From JAJZSS01 sp964463505 (GTDB lineage Bacteria; Chloroflexota; Anaerolineae; Anaerolineales; UBA4823): a stretch of DNA of 64,000 nt. The translations under genes were made by a program, and so were the position numbers. The stretch lies in contig CAYXDC010000001.1 of assembly GCA_964463505.1 (NCBI GenBank), forward strand, positions 61,981-125,980, in the 5' to 3' direction. Below the pieces are notes generated by a model, which saw nothing but the letters and a program-made list of their open reading frames with translations, was not told the DNA's origin and made no database searches. Positions 25,655-34,454 of this stretch are shown here, one piece after another. Positions within the stretch are counted from its first letter, which is position 1. Every line of letters begins with the position of its first letter.

Positions 25655-26422
25655 TTAATACTGTGATTTCAATTCAGCCACCGGTAATACGATCTGCCCT
25701 TCTTGCGGATCGCCGACCAGCTTGATTTCACCAGGATGCAGCGTCGCTTGCCAGGCAGTGTAGGCTGCCACCAGCGCATCCAGCTCGGGCGCCGAGAAGA
25801 GTTGTTCAGTAGGCAGCAGCCCGCGCAGCAACTTGTGACGCGTGATCTCTTCAAAAAAACGCATCGGATCGGAGACTTTCAAACGCAGATCGTGCAGCAC
25901 CATCTGGCGCTGCAAGCGGCCTTCTAATGAATATTTCGGGAATGGGGTAACCCCCAGTAACGACGCATAAGATGCAAACGGGTAGACTTCCAGCATCTGG
26001 CAGGCTGCGTCGGCATCGGGATACAAATCATACCCCAGATTCTGTAAGCGGCTGAACAAGGTAAAGCTCATTTGCATCCAATTAGGGGCATTTTCAGCCT
26101 GGCCGGGGATCTGCGGAACGCTCAGGCGATGCTGGCGTAACTGGTATTCCGCCAGCCGGAATTCTACCCAGCGCCCAGGGCGAGGAGGTGGGTTCAGGTT
26201 CTGACGAATTTCAGGCCGAGACATAACGCCCTGGTTGGGTTGGCGTGGCCCGCATACCGCCACCGCGGCTGCGCGCTGCCCGGCGCAAAAAGCCAGCACA
26301 TCATCCAGATGACCCTGGCCAAGCGCCAGGAGGTTTAACTCTTGATCCAATGCTGCATACACAAACGGCCGTTGTCCGGCAGTTGGATCGATCCCCAAAA
26401 ATGTAGTCTGTGAAAAGAGCAT
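25655..26422 (-). CDS. DUF429 family protein
   Basis: A 255-residue protein of the DUF429 family, predicted to have an RNase H-like fold. The N-terminal FLGIDPTAGQRPFVYAALD supplies the first conserved Asp; LEVYPFASYASLLGV and the C-terminal APELDALVAAYTAW region with its Asp match the family pattern. The start at 26422 is chosen because the fold begins there; the frame is open 20 codons higher but without conserved sequence. Nuclease activity is a prediction for the family, not shown. It is coupled with the XPB-N-like gene downstream and divergent from the pyrroline-5-carboxylate dehydrogenase gene. Confidence 0.7.
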   Translation of the reverse strand: MLFSQTTFLGIDPTAGQRPFVYAALDQELNLLALGQGHLDDVLAFCAGQRAAAVAVCGPRQPNQGVMSRPEIRQNLNPPPRPGRWVEFRLAEYQLRQHRLSVPQIPGQAENAPNWMQMSFTLFSRLQNLGYDLYPDADAACQMLEVYPFASYASLLGVTPFPKYSLEGRLQRQMVLHDLRLKVSDPMRFFEEITRHKLLRGLLPTEQLFSAPELDALVAAYTAWQATLHPGEIKLVGDPQEGQIVLPVAELKSQY

Positions 26423-26559
26423 ATGGGCCCCAATGCTATTCAAAGTGATACGTTTGAAAAAGCCCGCTGTCCGGGCGCACACTCAGTTTAGCTCAAAATC
26501 TGTCAGGCTGCAACAGCAAAATGGTGAGCAGTGTCACGTTGGGAAGCATACACCTGTCT

Positions 26560-26588
26560 TTGACTGCAAGTGCAGGCTGGGCTATACT
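26560..26588 (+). promoter_or_regulatory. Promoter of the pyrroline-5-carboxylate dehydrogenase gene
   Basis: TTGACT (26560-26565), a 17-base spacer and TATACT (26583-26588) form a near-consensus sigma-70-type promoter. Transcription should start near 26595, giving a leader of about 46 bases before the ATG at 26641. Confidence 0.8.
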
Positions 26589-26640
26589 ATACATGTCCTA
26601 CCTTTACTCTATCCACCTTTCCATTCAGGAGGCGATGCAA

Positions 26641-28215
26641 ATGACCGAAACGTTCAAGCTGACTTATGCCACCATGTTCAATCCACCGGAAGAGCTGCAT
26701 TTGCGCTTCAATGAAGCACTGGCTGCACTAAAAGCCAATCTCAGCCAGGAATACGGAATGCTCATCGGCGGAAAAGAAGTATATGCGGTAGAAAAATTTG
26801 AAGACCGCTCGCCGGCGAGTACTGATGTTGTGCTGGGTGTATTCCAAAAAGGGACTGCTGCTGATGCACAGGCAGCTCTGGCAGCCGCCCGTAAAGCTTT
26901 TCCCTCGTGGAGCAAAATGAAGTGGCAGGATCGGGTTGCACTGATCCGCAAAGCAGCCGATGAGATCGACCGGCGGATTTACGAAATCGGCGCCGCGATG
27001 GCCATGGAAGTCGGCAAAAACCGCATGGAAGCACTGGGGGATGTCGCTGAAACAGCCGATCTAATCCGTTACGCATGTTATCAGATGGAAAAGAATGATG
27101 GCTACGTTGTTGAGATGGGTCGCGATCCCCTGGTGGGTTACAAGTCCACCAACGTGTCCGTCCTGCGCCCCTACGGCGTCTGGCTGGTGATCAGCCCATT
27201 CAACTTCCCGGGCGCGCTGACCGGCGGCCCGACCGGATCGGCGCTCGTCGCCGGCAATACAGTGGTCATGAAACCGGCTACCGACACCCCCTGGACGGTC
27301 CGCTTGCTGGCCGAATGTTTCCGAGATGCCGGATTACCAGAAGGCGTGTTAAATTATGTCACTGGCCCTGGCCGCACCCTGGGCCAGGCTTTGATTGATA
27401 GCCCTGAAGTTGATGGCGTCACCTTCACGGGCTCGTTCGATGTGGGGATGGGCATCTTCCGCGACTTTGCCAATGGCCATTTTGTGCGCCCAACCATCCT
27501 GGAATTGGGTGGCAAAAACCCGGCCATTGTCTCCCGCAATGCCGATCTCGAGCGCGCCGCGATTGGGATCGTACGTTCAGCCTTTGGCTTGCAAGGCCAA
27601 AAATGCTCAGCCTGCTCGCGCGTGTTCATCGAGGATGCAGTATATGACGCCCTGGTGCCCAAATTGGTCGAGCTGACCAATAAGCTTACAATTGGCGACC
27701 CAACCGATCGAGCGGTCTATCTGGGACCCGTGGTAAATAAGAGTTCTTACCAGGACTATCAGGATTTCACTGAAGAGATCTCTCAGGCGGGTAAATTCCT
27801 CACCGGCGGCAAGATCTTGACCGAAGGTGCGTACGCCAAGGGCTATTTCTGCCCGCCCACCCTGGTGGCAGACCTACCGCTTTCACACCGCCTGTGGAAG
27901 CACGAAATGTTCCTGCCTATCACCACCCTGGCCCGGGTGAGCAGCCTGGAAGAAGCCATGCGCTATGCCAACGATGTAAATTACGGCCTTACAGCCGGTT
28001 TCTATGGCAGTAAAGAAGAAGTAGAATGGTTCTTTGATAAGATTGAAGCCGGGGTTAACTACGCCAATCGTCCACAAGGCGCAACAACCGGCGCCTGGCC
28101 AGGATTCCAACCCTTTGGTGGGTGGAAAGGCTCGGGGTCTTCCGGAAAGAATGGCGGCGGGCATTACTACCTGCCCCTGTACATGCACGAACAGATCCGG
28201 ACTCTAGTCGAATAA
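26641..28215 (+). CDS. pruA: L-glutamate gamma-semialdehyde (1-pyrroline-5-carboxylate) dehydrogenase
   Basis: A 524-residue aldehyde dehydrogenase that oxidises glutamate semialdehyde to glutamate in proline catabolism. Visible motifs are ISPFNFPGAL (NAD site), VVMKPATDTPW, VTFTGSFDVGM, LELGGKNPAIVS with the general-base Glu, and the catalytic Cys in LQGQKCSACSRVF. Length and the N-terminal MLIGGKEVY segment fit the single-function P5C dehydrogenase group. The ATG at 26641 is chosen because AGGAGG ends 8 bases before it; the promoter above excludes starts before 26595. No proline dehydrogenase is adjacent. Confidence 0.9.
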   Translation: MTETFKLTYATMFNPPEELHLRFNEALAALKANLSQEYGMLIGGKEVYAVEKFEDRSPASTDVVLGVFQKGTAADAQAALAAARKAFPSWSKMKWQDRVALIRKAADEIDRRIYEIGAAMAMEVGKNRMEALGDVAETADLIRYACYQMEKNDGYVVEMGRDPLVGYKSTNVSVLRPYGVWLVISPFNFPGALTGGPTGSALVAGNTVVMKPATDTPWTVRLLAECFRDAGLPEGVLNYVTGPGRTLGQALIDSPEVDGVTFTGSFDVGMGIFRDFANGHFVRPTILELGGKNPAIVSRNADLERAAIGIVRSAFGLQGQKCSACSRVFIEDAVYDALVPKLVELTNKLTIGDPTDRAVYLGPVVNKSSYQDYQDFTEEISQAGKFLTGGKILTEGAYAKGYFCPPTLVADLPLSHRLWKHEMFLPITTLARVSSLEEAMRYANDVNYGLTAGFYGSKEEVEWFFDKIEAGVNYANRPQGATTGAWPGFQPFGGWKGSGSSGKNGGGHYYLPLYMHEQIRTLVE

Positions 28216-28224
28216 CCATCGAAT

Positions 28225-28260
28225 AACCTGTGCTGGTTGAGAAATTAGCCAGCGCAGGTT
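28225..28260 (+). terminator. Hairpin after pruA, possible terminator
   Basis: AACCTGTGCTGG (28225-28236) and CCAGCGCAGGTT (28249-28260) pair along 12 bases with one G-T wobble around a 12-base loop, ten bases after the stop codon. There is no T-run, so termination strength is doubtful. Confidence 0.5.
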
Positions 28261-28297
28261 ACCTAAACCAACCCTTTTCCGGTCCTATAATCTGCCA

Positions 28298-28546
28298 GTG
28301 AGCTCTCAAATAGGTCAATTTTTTCTGATGATCGGGCTGATCCTGATGACCATATTTCTGGTCTCCGATCTGGCGCATGCCCCTGCTTTAGAGTATTTTT
28401 GCTTTGGGGTATTGGTGATCATGCTTGCAATTGCTCTGATCTGGCGCGGTCACGAACCGCCGCCTCCCAGCAGGCGCTTTCGCCTGTTCCGCAAACGCGA
28501 TCCGAAAGAAACCGAAAATCGATTAAAGGACCGGGATAACGTATAA
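28298..28546 (+). CDS. Small two-helix membrane protein
   Basis: An 82-residue protein with two membrane helices (about 7-25 and 31-49) and a basic, Pro-containing tail (RGHEPPPPSRRFRLFRKRD). I recognise no family. The GTG at 28298 is placed exactly where transcription would begin from the TATAAT at 28286-28291, so it looks leaderless; an ATG at 28328 is the alternative. The next gene starts four bases after the stop, which suggests it is the first gene of the CoA-transferase/permease operon. Confidence 0.6.
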   Translation: MSSQIGQFFLMIGLILMTIFLVSDLAHAPALEYFCFGVLVIMLAIALIWRGHEPPPPSRRFRLFRKRDPKETENRLKDRDNV

Positions 28547-28550
28547 CCCG

Positions 28551-29483
28551 ATGCAAAACAAGACAACTGGAATTGCTATGACTGGGAAACTAATTTCTTT
28601 ACAAGAAGCTATTGCACAACAGGTAAGGGATGGCGATACGCTTTACCTGGCTGGTTTCACTCACCTGATCCCATTCGCAGCCGGGCATGAGATCATCCGC
28701 CAAAAGCGTAAAAACCTGACTCTGGCACGCGCCACGCCTGATCTGGTCTATGATCAGATGGTGGCCGCGGGGTGTGCCAGCAAGGTGATCTTTTCGTATA
28801 TGGGCAATCCTGGGGTAGGCTCCTTACGGGTTGTGCGCACTGCCCTGGAAGCTGGCCAACTGGAATGGGAAGAATATTCCCACTTCGGCATGATCTCGCG
28901 CCTGCAGGCAGGCGCCACCGGCTTGCCTTTTATGCCCATGAATCCCACAGCAGCCGGAGACCTGGAACGCAGCAATCCCCTGTACCGCACCGTAACCGAT
29001 CCTTATTCAGGCCAGCCAGTGGTCGTCGTCCCGGCTTTGAAACCGGATGTGGCGATTGTGCATGTGCAAAGAGCGGACACCCAGGGCAATGCGCAGATCT
29101 GGGGCATTATTGGCGAACAAAAGGAAGCAGCCTTTGCAGCCGAGCGGGTGATCCTGACCGCGGAAGAAATTGTGGACGAAGCTGTGATCCGCTCTGACCC
29201 AAACCGCACGCTGATCCCCGGCTTTGTGGTGGATGCTGTCTGCCATGTGCCGTATGCGGCGCACCCCTCTTATACCCAGGGCTATTACGATCGCGATAAC
29301 GCCTTCTACCTGGAGTGGGACCGCACCAGCGCTTCTCCTGATGCAACCCAGGCCTATCTCGATGAATGGGTTTACGGCGTACCCGACCGGCAGGCTTACT
29401 GGGAAAAATTAGGCCCAGAAGTACACGCCCGCCTGCAAGTAGCCAGCCGCCTCAGCCTGCCAGCCGATTATGGTGAGTATTAA
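28551..29483 (+). CDS. CoA-transferase subunit A (glutaconate/3-oxoacid CoA-transferase family)
   Basis: A 310-residue alpha subunit of a family I CoA-transferase. LISLQEAIAQQVRDGDTLYLAGFTHLIPF is the usual N-terminus (DGD and GF motifs), and VVVPALKPDVAIVHVQRADTQGNAQ is the conserved core; it closes with a C-terminal GctA-like extension (YYDRDNAFYLEWDR). ATG codons at 28551 and 28578 are both possible, the second beginning nearer the conserved part. It needs the B subunit at 29512-30291, which carries the catalytic Glu. The enzyme moves CoA between an acyl-CoA and a free acid; the permease that follows suggests an imported organic acid as acceptor. Confidence 0.85.
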   Translation: MQNKTTGIAMTGKLISLQEAIAQQVRDGDTLYLAGFTHLIPFAAGHEIIRQKRKNLTLARATPDLVYDQMVAAGCASKVIFSYMGNPGVGSLRVVRTALEAGQLEWEEYSHFGMISRLQAGATGLPFMPMNPTAAGDLERSNPLYRTVTDPYSGQPVVVVPALKPDVAIVHVQRADTQGNAQIWGIIGEQKEAAFAAERVILTAEEIVDEAVIRSDPNRTLIPGFVVDAVCHVPYAAHPSYTQGYYDRDNAFYLEWDRTSASPDATQAYLDEWVYGVPDRQAYWEKLGPEVHARLQVASRLSLPADYGEY

Positions 29484-29511
29484 GTCCACCTGGAAAGCGT
29501 GAACAAAACTT

Positions 29512-30291
29512 ATGCAACCAACACAAGCATATTCTTCTTCAGAATTAATGACCATCAACGCCGCCCGGCTGCTGCGGGACAGTGATGTTGTTTTTGTGGG
29601 TGTAGGTCTGCCCAACCTGGCCTGCAATCTGGCGCGCCACACACACACCCCTAACCTGATGATGATCTACGAAGCCGGTGTGATTGGCGCCCAGCCAGCG
29701 CGCCTGCCGCTCTCGATCGGCGACCCGACCCTGGTCAGTGGAGCGCTGGCAGTCTGCTCCATGTACGATATCTTTGCCTTTTACTTGCAGCGCGGCAACG
29801 TTGACGTGGGCTTCCTGGGTGGGGCGCAGATCGACCGCTTTGGCAATATTAACGCCACGGTGATCGGCGATTACGATCATCCCAAAGTGCGCCTGCCAGG
29901 GTCAGGCGGCTCGATGGAAATTGCCGCCTGGGCAAACCGCTGTTATATTCTCACCCCACACCAAAAAAGGCGCTTCCCTGAAAAAGTGGATTTCCGCACT
30001 TCGGCTGGATTCTTGAACGGTAAAACCGAGCGTGATGCGGCCCAATTGCGCGGGCGCGGACCGCAGGCTGTGGTCACCGACCTGGGCATCCTGGAACCGG
30101 ATGAAACCGGTGAATTAGTGCTGACCGCCCTGCACCCTGGTAAAACCCTGACCCAGGCCCAGGAGAATACCGGCTGGGCGCTGCGCAGTGCACCCGAGAT
30201 CAAGGTCACCGAGCCGCCTTCTGCGGAGGAGTTACACATTCTGCGCACCGAACTGGATCCGACTGGGATTTACCTGAAGGGCGGTGGCTAA
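29512..30291 (+). CDS. CoA-transferase subunit B
   Basis: A 259-residue beta subunit. The segment LMMIYEAGVIGAQPARLPL contains the Glu expected to form the covalent glutamyl-CoA intermediate (ExG motif), and VDVGFLGGAQIDRFGNINAT and LPGSGGSMEIA are conserved core segments. ELVLTALHPGKTLTQAQENTGW is the usual C-terminal portion. It begins 28 bases after subunit A and its last 8 bases overlap the permease start, so all three genes form one operon. The family includes glutaconate, succinate/3-oxoacid and propionate-type transferases; the specific substrate cannot be read. Confidence 0.85.
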   Translation: MQPTQAYSSSELMTINAARLLRDSDVVFVGVGLPNLACNLARHTHTPNLMMIYEAGVIGAQPARLPLSIGDPTLVSGALAVCSMYDIFAFYLQRGNVDVGFLGGAQIDRFGNINATVIGDYDHPKVRLPGSGGSMEIAAWANRCYILTPHQKRRFPEKVDFRTSAGFLNGKTERDAAQLRGRGPQAVVTDLGILEPDETGELVLTALHPGKTLTQAQENTGWALRSAPEIKVTEPPSAEELHILRTELDPTGIYLKGGG

Positions 30292-31840
30292 TCCCCTGGC
30301 CTTTTGGCTGGCTCTGCTACCCATTGCGCTGATCCTGATCCTGATGGTAGGTTTGCGCTGGGGAGCTGCCCGCGCCGGCGGCGCGGGTTATTTGAGCGCG
30401 CTGCTGATCGGTATGATCAGCTTCGGAGCAGGCCCGCAATTGCTCGCTTACACACATGCCCGTGCGCTGCTGCTGTCGATTGATGTGCTGTTGATCATCT
30501 GGGCAGCTTTCCTGCTTTACCGGGTAGCCGATGAAGCCGGCGCTATTCGCACCATCGGCGAGGCCTTACCCCACCTGACCGCTGATCGCGGCATGCAAGC
30601 GCTGGTGATCGGTTGGGTATTTGCTTCATTTCTGCAAGGTGTGGGTGGTTTTGGGGTGCCTGTAGCAGTCATCTCCCCCATCCTGGTCGGGCTGGGCTTC
30701 ACCCCCCTGAGCGCGGTGATCATCCCGTCTATTGGGCACGGGTGGGCGGTCACCTTTGGTTCGCTGGGATCATCGTTCCAGGCTTTGCTGGCTGCCACCG
30801 GATTGCCCAGTGAATTGCTGGCTGGTCCCTCAGCGCTCTTCCTGGGGATATCCGGATTGCTGGTCGGTTTTTTGGTCCTCCATGCTGCTCAGGGATGGAG
30901 CGCTATGCGCAGGCTGTTCATTCCGGTGCTGCTGTTAGGCTCTGGCATGGGCCTTGCGCAATACTTAGGAGCAAAGGCTGGTTTATGGAATATTGCCGGC
31001 TTCCTGGGAGGGCTGGCGGGATTATTGATCGCTATTCCGCTGGCGTATCGCAACCGCAACAACCATACAGAGCTCGCCTCACCCGCGCCAACCCAGCGCC
31101 TGGAGCGACGCAAACTGGTCATAGCGCTCTCTGGATATGCTGGGCTGATCCTGATCACATTGGCGATCCAGCTCATCCCCAGCTTGAATGATTGGTTAGG
31201 GCAGGTGCGCATCCAGGTGCAATTCCCGGCTGTAAGCACAAGCCTGGGATTCACAACCCCCGCCGGAGCAGGCCGCGCAATCTCGATCTTCCGCCATGCC
31301 GGAGCAATCCTCTTGTATGCATCTTTATTGGCCTATGGGATTTACCACCGGGCTGGGCTTTACCCGACCAACGCTCCCCACCGTATCCTGCAAGGCACAC
31401 TCCGCCGCGTGCTATCCCCATCTGTGAGCATTGCATCGATGGTCAGCATGGCTGTTATCATGGAGAATTCCGGCATGACTGACACACTAGCGCGTGGCCT
31501 GGCTGAAAGCACCGGGGCTTTGTTTCCCCTGGTAGCACCCTGGATCGGAGCGCTGGGTGCCTTTATGACGGGCAGCAATACCAACTCGAATGTCGTCTTC
31601 GGTGCGCTGCAATTGCGCACAGCCGAACTAACTGGCTATTCGGCAGCCATCATCCTGGCTGCCCAAACTGCAGGCGCAGCCCTGGCATCCGTCATGGCCC
31701 CTACCAAGGTGATTGTAGGCGCCAGCACCGCCGGCATGGCAGGCAAAGAAGGCGATGTGCTGCGCAAGCTCATCCCTTATACAGGCCTGCTGGTCCTGTT
31801 AATCAGCGCATTGACTGCGCTTGGTATCTGGTTGAGTTGA
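30284..31840 (+). CDS. LctP-type L-lactate/organic acid permease
   Basis: A 518-residue transporter of the lactate permease family, with about 13 membrane helices along the whole length. Family-typical sequence includes FASFLQGVGGFGVPVAVISP and, near the C-terminus, FMTGSNTNSNVVFGALQ and LASVMAPTKVIVGASTAG. Known relatives import L-lactate, D-lactate or glycolate with protons. The start is a GTG at 30284 overlapping the CoA-transferase B stop by 8 bp, so translation is coupled. This arrangement suggests uptake of a monocarboxylate that is then activated by CoA transfer; the actual acid is unknown. Confidence 0.88.
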   Translation: MANPLAFWLALLPIALILILMVGLRWGAARAGGAGYLSALLIGMISFGAGPQLLAYTHARALLLSIDVLLIIWAAFLLYRVADEAGAIRTIGEALPHLTADRGMQALVIGWVFASFLQGVGGFGVPVAVISPILVGLGFTPLSAVIIPSIGHGWAVTFGSLGSSFQALLAATGLPSELLAGPSALFLGISGLLVGFLVLHAAQGWSAMRRLFIPVLLLGSGMGLAQYLGAKAGLWNIAGFLGGLAGLLIAIPLAYRNRNNHTELASPAPTQRLERRKLVIALSGYAGLILITLAIQLIPSLNDWLGQVRIQVQFPAVSTSLGFTTPAGAGRAISIFRHAGAILLYASLLAYGIYHRAGLYPTNAPHRILQGTLRRVLSPSVSIASMVSMAVIMENSGMTDTLARGLAESTGALFPLVAPWIGALGAFMTGSNTNSNVVFGALQLRTAELTGYSAAIILAAQTAGAALASVMAPTKVIVGASTAGMAGKEGDVLRKLIPYTGLLVLLISALTALGIWLS

Positions 31841-31867
31841 AAAACGAGCAAGTTGGATGAATAGCCT

Positions 31868-32041
31868 ATGATGGACTGGCTTAAAAAACATTCGTTTGAA
31901 GCCCAAGCCCTGGTTTTCTTCCTGATCACCCTGCCTGCCGCCGCACTCTACGTGGCAGCGCGCAGCGGGGCAGAGCCGGTGATCTGGTTGTTGATCTCGA
32001 TGATTGCATTCGGGAATATCCTGGTATTATTTTTAAAATAA
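31868..32041 (+). CDS. 57-residue membrane protein
   Basis: A short open frame beginning MMDWLKKHSFEAQALVFF, with two hydrophobic segments (about 14-30 and 37-56) separated by AARSGAEP. It lies 27 bases after the permease stop and 31 bases before galactokinase, filling the gap. No strong ribosome site precedes the tandem ATG codons (31868 and 31871). Composition is that of a real membrane protein, with charged residues only in the ends and loop, but I know no family. Moderate confidence that it is expressed. Confidence 0.5.
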   Translation: MMDWLKKHSFEAQALVFFLITLPAAALYVAARSGAEPVIWLLISMIAFGNILVLFLK

Positions 32042-32072
32042 CAGGACTACGAACCATCACCATGAGCCGCCG

Positions 32073-33254
32073 ATGAAACTCCTCCAACAATTTCAAGAAA
32101 TTTACGGTAAATCCGCCACGCTGCGCGGGCGCGCCCCTGGTAGAGTGAACTTGCTGGGCGAGCATGTGGATTATAACCAGGGACCGGTTTTGCCCGCCGC
32201 CATCGACCGCGAGGTGCACTTAGCTGCTGCACCGACGCAGGATGGACTGATCTCCCTGGTAGCACTCGATCTCCAACAGACCGGAGCGCCTCCGCTGACC
32301 TTCCGAGCCTCCGCAGCCGCCGCGCGCGTGGATATCCATGGTCAACCTCTCCCCAGCTGGGCGCTTTACCCGGCCGGAGTTGCCTGGGCGCTGCTGAATG
32401 CTGGCCTGACAGTGAGCGGTATGCAGGCAGCTTATACCTCCCAGGTACCGATTGGAGCAGGGTTGAGCTCTTCGGCGGCTGTAGAAGTAGGTTTTGCTGC
32501 CCTCTGGCGAGCCCTGGGCGGTTGGGAGTTGGATGGGATGGCCCTGGCGAGGCTTTGCCAGCGCGCCGAAAACGATTATATAGGGGTCAAATGCGGCTTG
32601 ATGGATCAATTTGCCAGCGCCAACGGAGTTGCCGGACACGCCCTGTATTTTGACACGCGCAGCCTGGACTGGGAGCCTGTGCCTCTGCCGCCAGACACGG
32701 TGATCATCATTGCCGATTCAGGCCTACGACGGGAGCTGACCACCTCGGCCTACAACGAGCGCCGGGCAGCCTGCGAGCAGGCAGTGCTGGAATTGCGCCG
32801 CTTCCTTCCCCATCTTACCTCGCTGCGCGATATCAAACCCCCAGAATTTGCAGCTTACCGGGAATTCCTTGATCCCTTAGTCCAGCGCCGCGCGGAACAT
32901 GTGGTGCGCGAAATCGCCCGGGTCGAATCAGCGCGCAGTGCACTATTGCGCCAGGATCTGCGCGCCATGGGCGCCTTGATGTATGCCGGACATGCCAGCC
33001 TGCGCGACCTGTATGAGGTCAGCCTGCCTGAATTAGATATCCTGGTTGAGCTGGCGCGCCGGCAGCCTGGTTGCATTGGCGCCCGCTTGACTGGTGCTGG
33101 CTTCGGTGGTTGCACCGTAAACCTGGTTGAGAATCAATATACCGAAGCCTTTATTATGAGCCTGGAAAAAGGGTATCAGGAGAAAACTGGACAGCGCGCT
33201 CAGGTTTACGTCTGCCAGGCCAGTGCTGGTGCAGAAGCGGCTGAGGTTGGATAA
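32073..33254 (+). CDS. galK: Galactokinase
   Basis: A 393-residue GHMP kinase that phosphorylates galactose at C1 for the Leloir pathway. The galactokinase signature GRAPGRVNLLGEHVDYNQG is at about 14-32 with the substrate-binding Glu-His and Asp, the ATP loop is PIGAGLSSSAAVEVG at about 130, the catalytic Asp is in CGLMDQFAS at about 180, and the C-terminal GHMP motif is GARLTGAGFGGCTVNLV. Length is normal. No other Leloir gene is in the window. Its stop lies 8 bases from the end of the convergent WD40 gene. Confidence 0.92.
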   Translation: MKLLQQFQEIYGKSATLRGRAPGRVNLLGEHVDYNQGPVLPAAIDREVHLAAAPTQDGLISLVALDLQQTGAPPLTFRASAAAARVDIHGQPLPSWALYPAGVAWALLNAGLTVSGMQAAYTSQVPIGAGLSSSAAVEVGFAALWRALGGWELDGMALARLCQRAENDYIGVKCGLMDQFASANGVAGHALYFDTRSLDWEPVPLPPDTVIIIADSGLRRELTTSAYNERRAACEQAVLELRRFLPHLTSLRDIKPPEFAAYREFLDPLVQRRAEHVVREIARVESARSALLRQDLRAMGALMYAGHASLRDLYEVSLPELDILVELARRQPGCIGARLTGAGFGGCTVNLVENQYTEAFIMSLEKGYQEKTGQRAQVYVCQASAGAEAAEVG

Positions 33255-33262
33255 GTACAGGT

Positions 33263-34432
33263 TCAATCCTGGAGTCCCCATATGTGTAATCGCCCATCCA
33301 GATCGCCGCTCGCCAGCCACAATCCATCGTGGCTGAACGTAGCGCTGGTCGCTGCTCCACCATGACCAGAAAGCACCATCAAAGCCTGGTTGGAGATTAA
33401 ATCCCACAAGCGCACAGTACCATCCCCACCCGCCGAGACCAACAAATCACCCTGGGGGTGAAATTCAACTTGCCAGATCAGGGCGTTAACGCGGCCTGGC
33501 TGCCCTGTGTGCTCGCCGGCCACCCGGCCAGAGACATCCTCCCCAATTTCCCAAAGCAGCACCTGGTTAGCAGTGTCGCCGCCCGCCAGCCAGCGCCCAT
33601 CCGGGCTGTACGCCAGACGATAGATAGGCTCCTGAGCTTGCAGGGTAAGGCCCATAATGCCACTATCGGGCTTCCGCAGGCGGATCAAATTACCGTTGAC
33701 AATCGCCAGCCAGGCGCCATCGGGGCTGAAAGCCAGGTCTGCCACGGCATACGAACCCCCAATAATCTGAGCAACCGCTTCTCCGCCCCGCACCTGCCAC
33801 ACACGCGCCAGGGCATCATTCCCACCCGAAGCCAGCCACAGCCCGTCCGGGCTGAACACGACCTGATTGGCGCCCTTACGGTGGGCTTCCAAGGTGAAGA
33901 CCGGTGATAATTGCGCTCCATTCTCCAGGCTGATATCCCAGACGGACAGGCTGCCATCTCGGTGGGCAGCCGCCAGGTGCTGGCTGTCTGGGCTAAAAGC
34001 CAGGCCTGCTGCAGCAGCGACCAGATCCACCTGCGCCGCAACCGACCAGGTGTGCGGCTCGACCAGGATAATTTTATTTCCAGCAGCGACTGCCAGGAGG
34101 CTTCCGTCTGGCGCCCATTCCAGGCTCAGGATTTGCGACCAGGGACCAAAATCCAGCACCGCCACCTCAAGCAGCCGCCCGGCATTCTGGCTGGTGATAG
34201 GCGTATAGACCGGTTTAGGGGTTGCGCTCGGGGTGAGCTGCCAGGTGAGGGTAGGAGTTAACGCCAGGGTGGGCGGGCTAGTGGGCGTGGCTGAGGGCAG
34301 AGCTTCAGGAGTAGAGATCGGTTGCGTTGAAACAATGGTTGGAACAGCAATCGGCAAGACAGGCTGGCAGCCTGAAAACAGCAAGGCCACCAGCAGCACC
34401 GTATGCAGCCCGCTTCTACGCTTCAATTCCAA
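33263..34432 (-). CDS. WD40-repeat lipoprotein
   Basis: A protein of about 389 residues exported as a lipoprotein: the segment LLVALLFSGCQP supplies a signal helix and lipobox (FSGC). The TTG at 34432 is taken as start because GGAG precedes it and the upstream gene ends 22 bases earlier; the frame remains open higher up only through the upstream gene. After a Thr/Pro-rich linker come repeated WD40 units, each with a FSPDG turn and a trailing W-x-[VIL] (for example VVFSPDGLWLASGGNDALARVW and TVRLWDL), enough for a seven-bladed propeller. Such propellers bind proteins; the partner is unknown. It is the second of a tandem pair with the gene at 34455-35681. Confidence 0.72.
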   Translation of the reverse strand: MELKRRSGLHTVLLVALLFSGCQPVLPIAVPTIVSTQPISTPEALPSATPTSPPTLALTPTLTWQLTPSATPKPVYTPITSQNAGRLLEVAVLDFGPWSQILSLEWAPDGSLLAVAAGNKIILVEPHTWSVAAQVDLVAAAAGLAFSPDSQHLAAAHRDGSLSVWDISLENGAQLSPVFTLEAHRKGANQVVFSPDGLWLASGGNDALARVWQVRGGEAVAQIIGGSYAVADLAFSPDGAWLAIVNGNLIRLRKPDSGIMGLTLQAQEPIYRLAYSPDGRWLAGGDTANQVLLWEIGEDVSGRVAGEHTGQPGRVNALIWQVEFHPQGDLLVSAGGDGTVRLWDLISNQALMVLSGHGGAATSATFSHDGLWLASGDLDGRLHIWGLQD

Positions 34433-34454
34433 AGGTCTCCAGTCGGAAGGTAAT

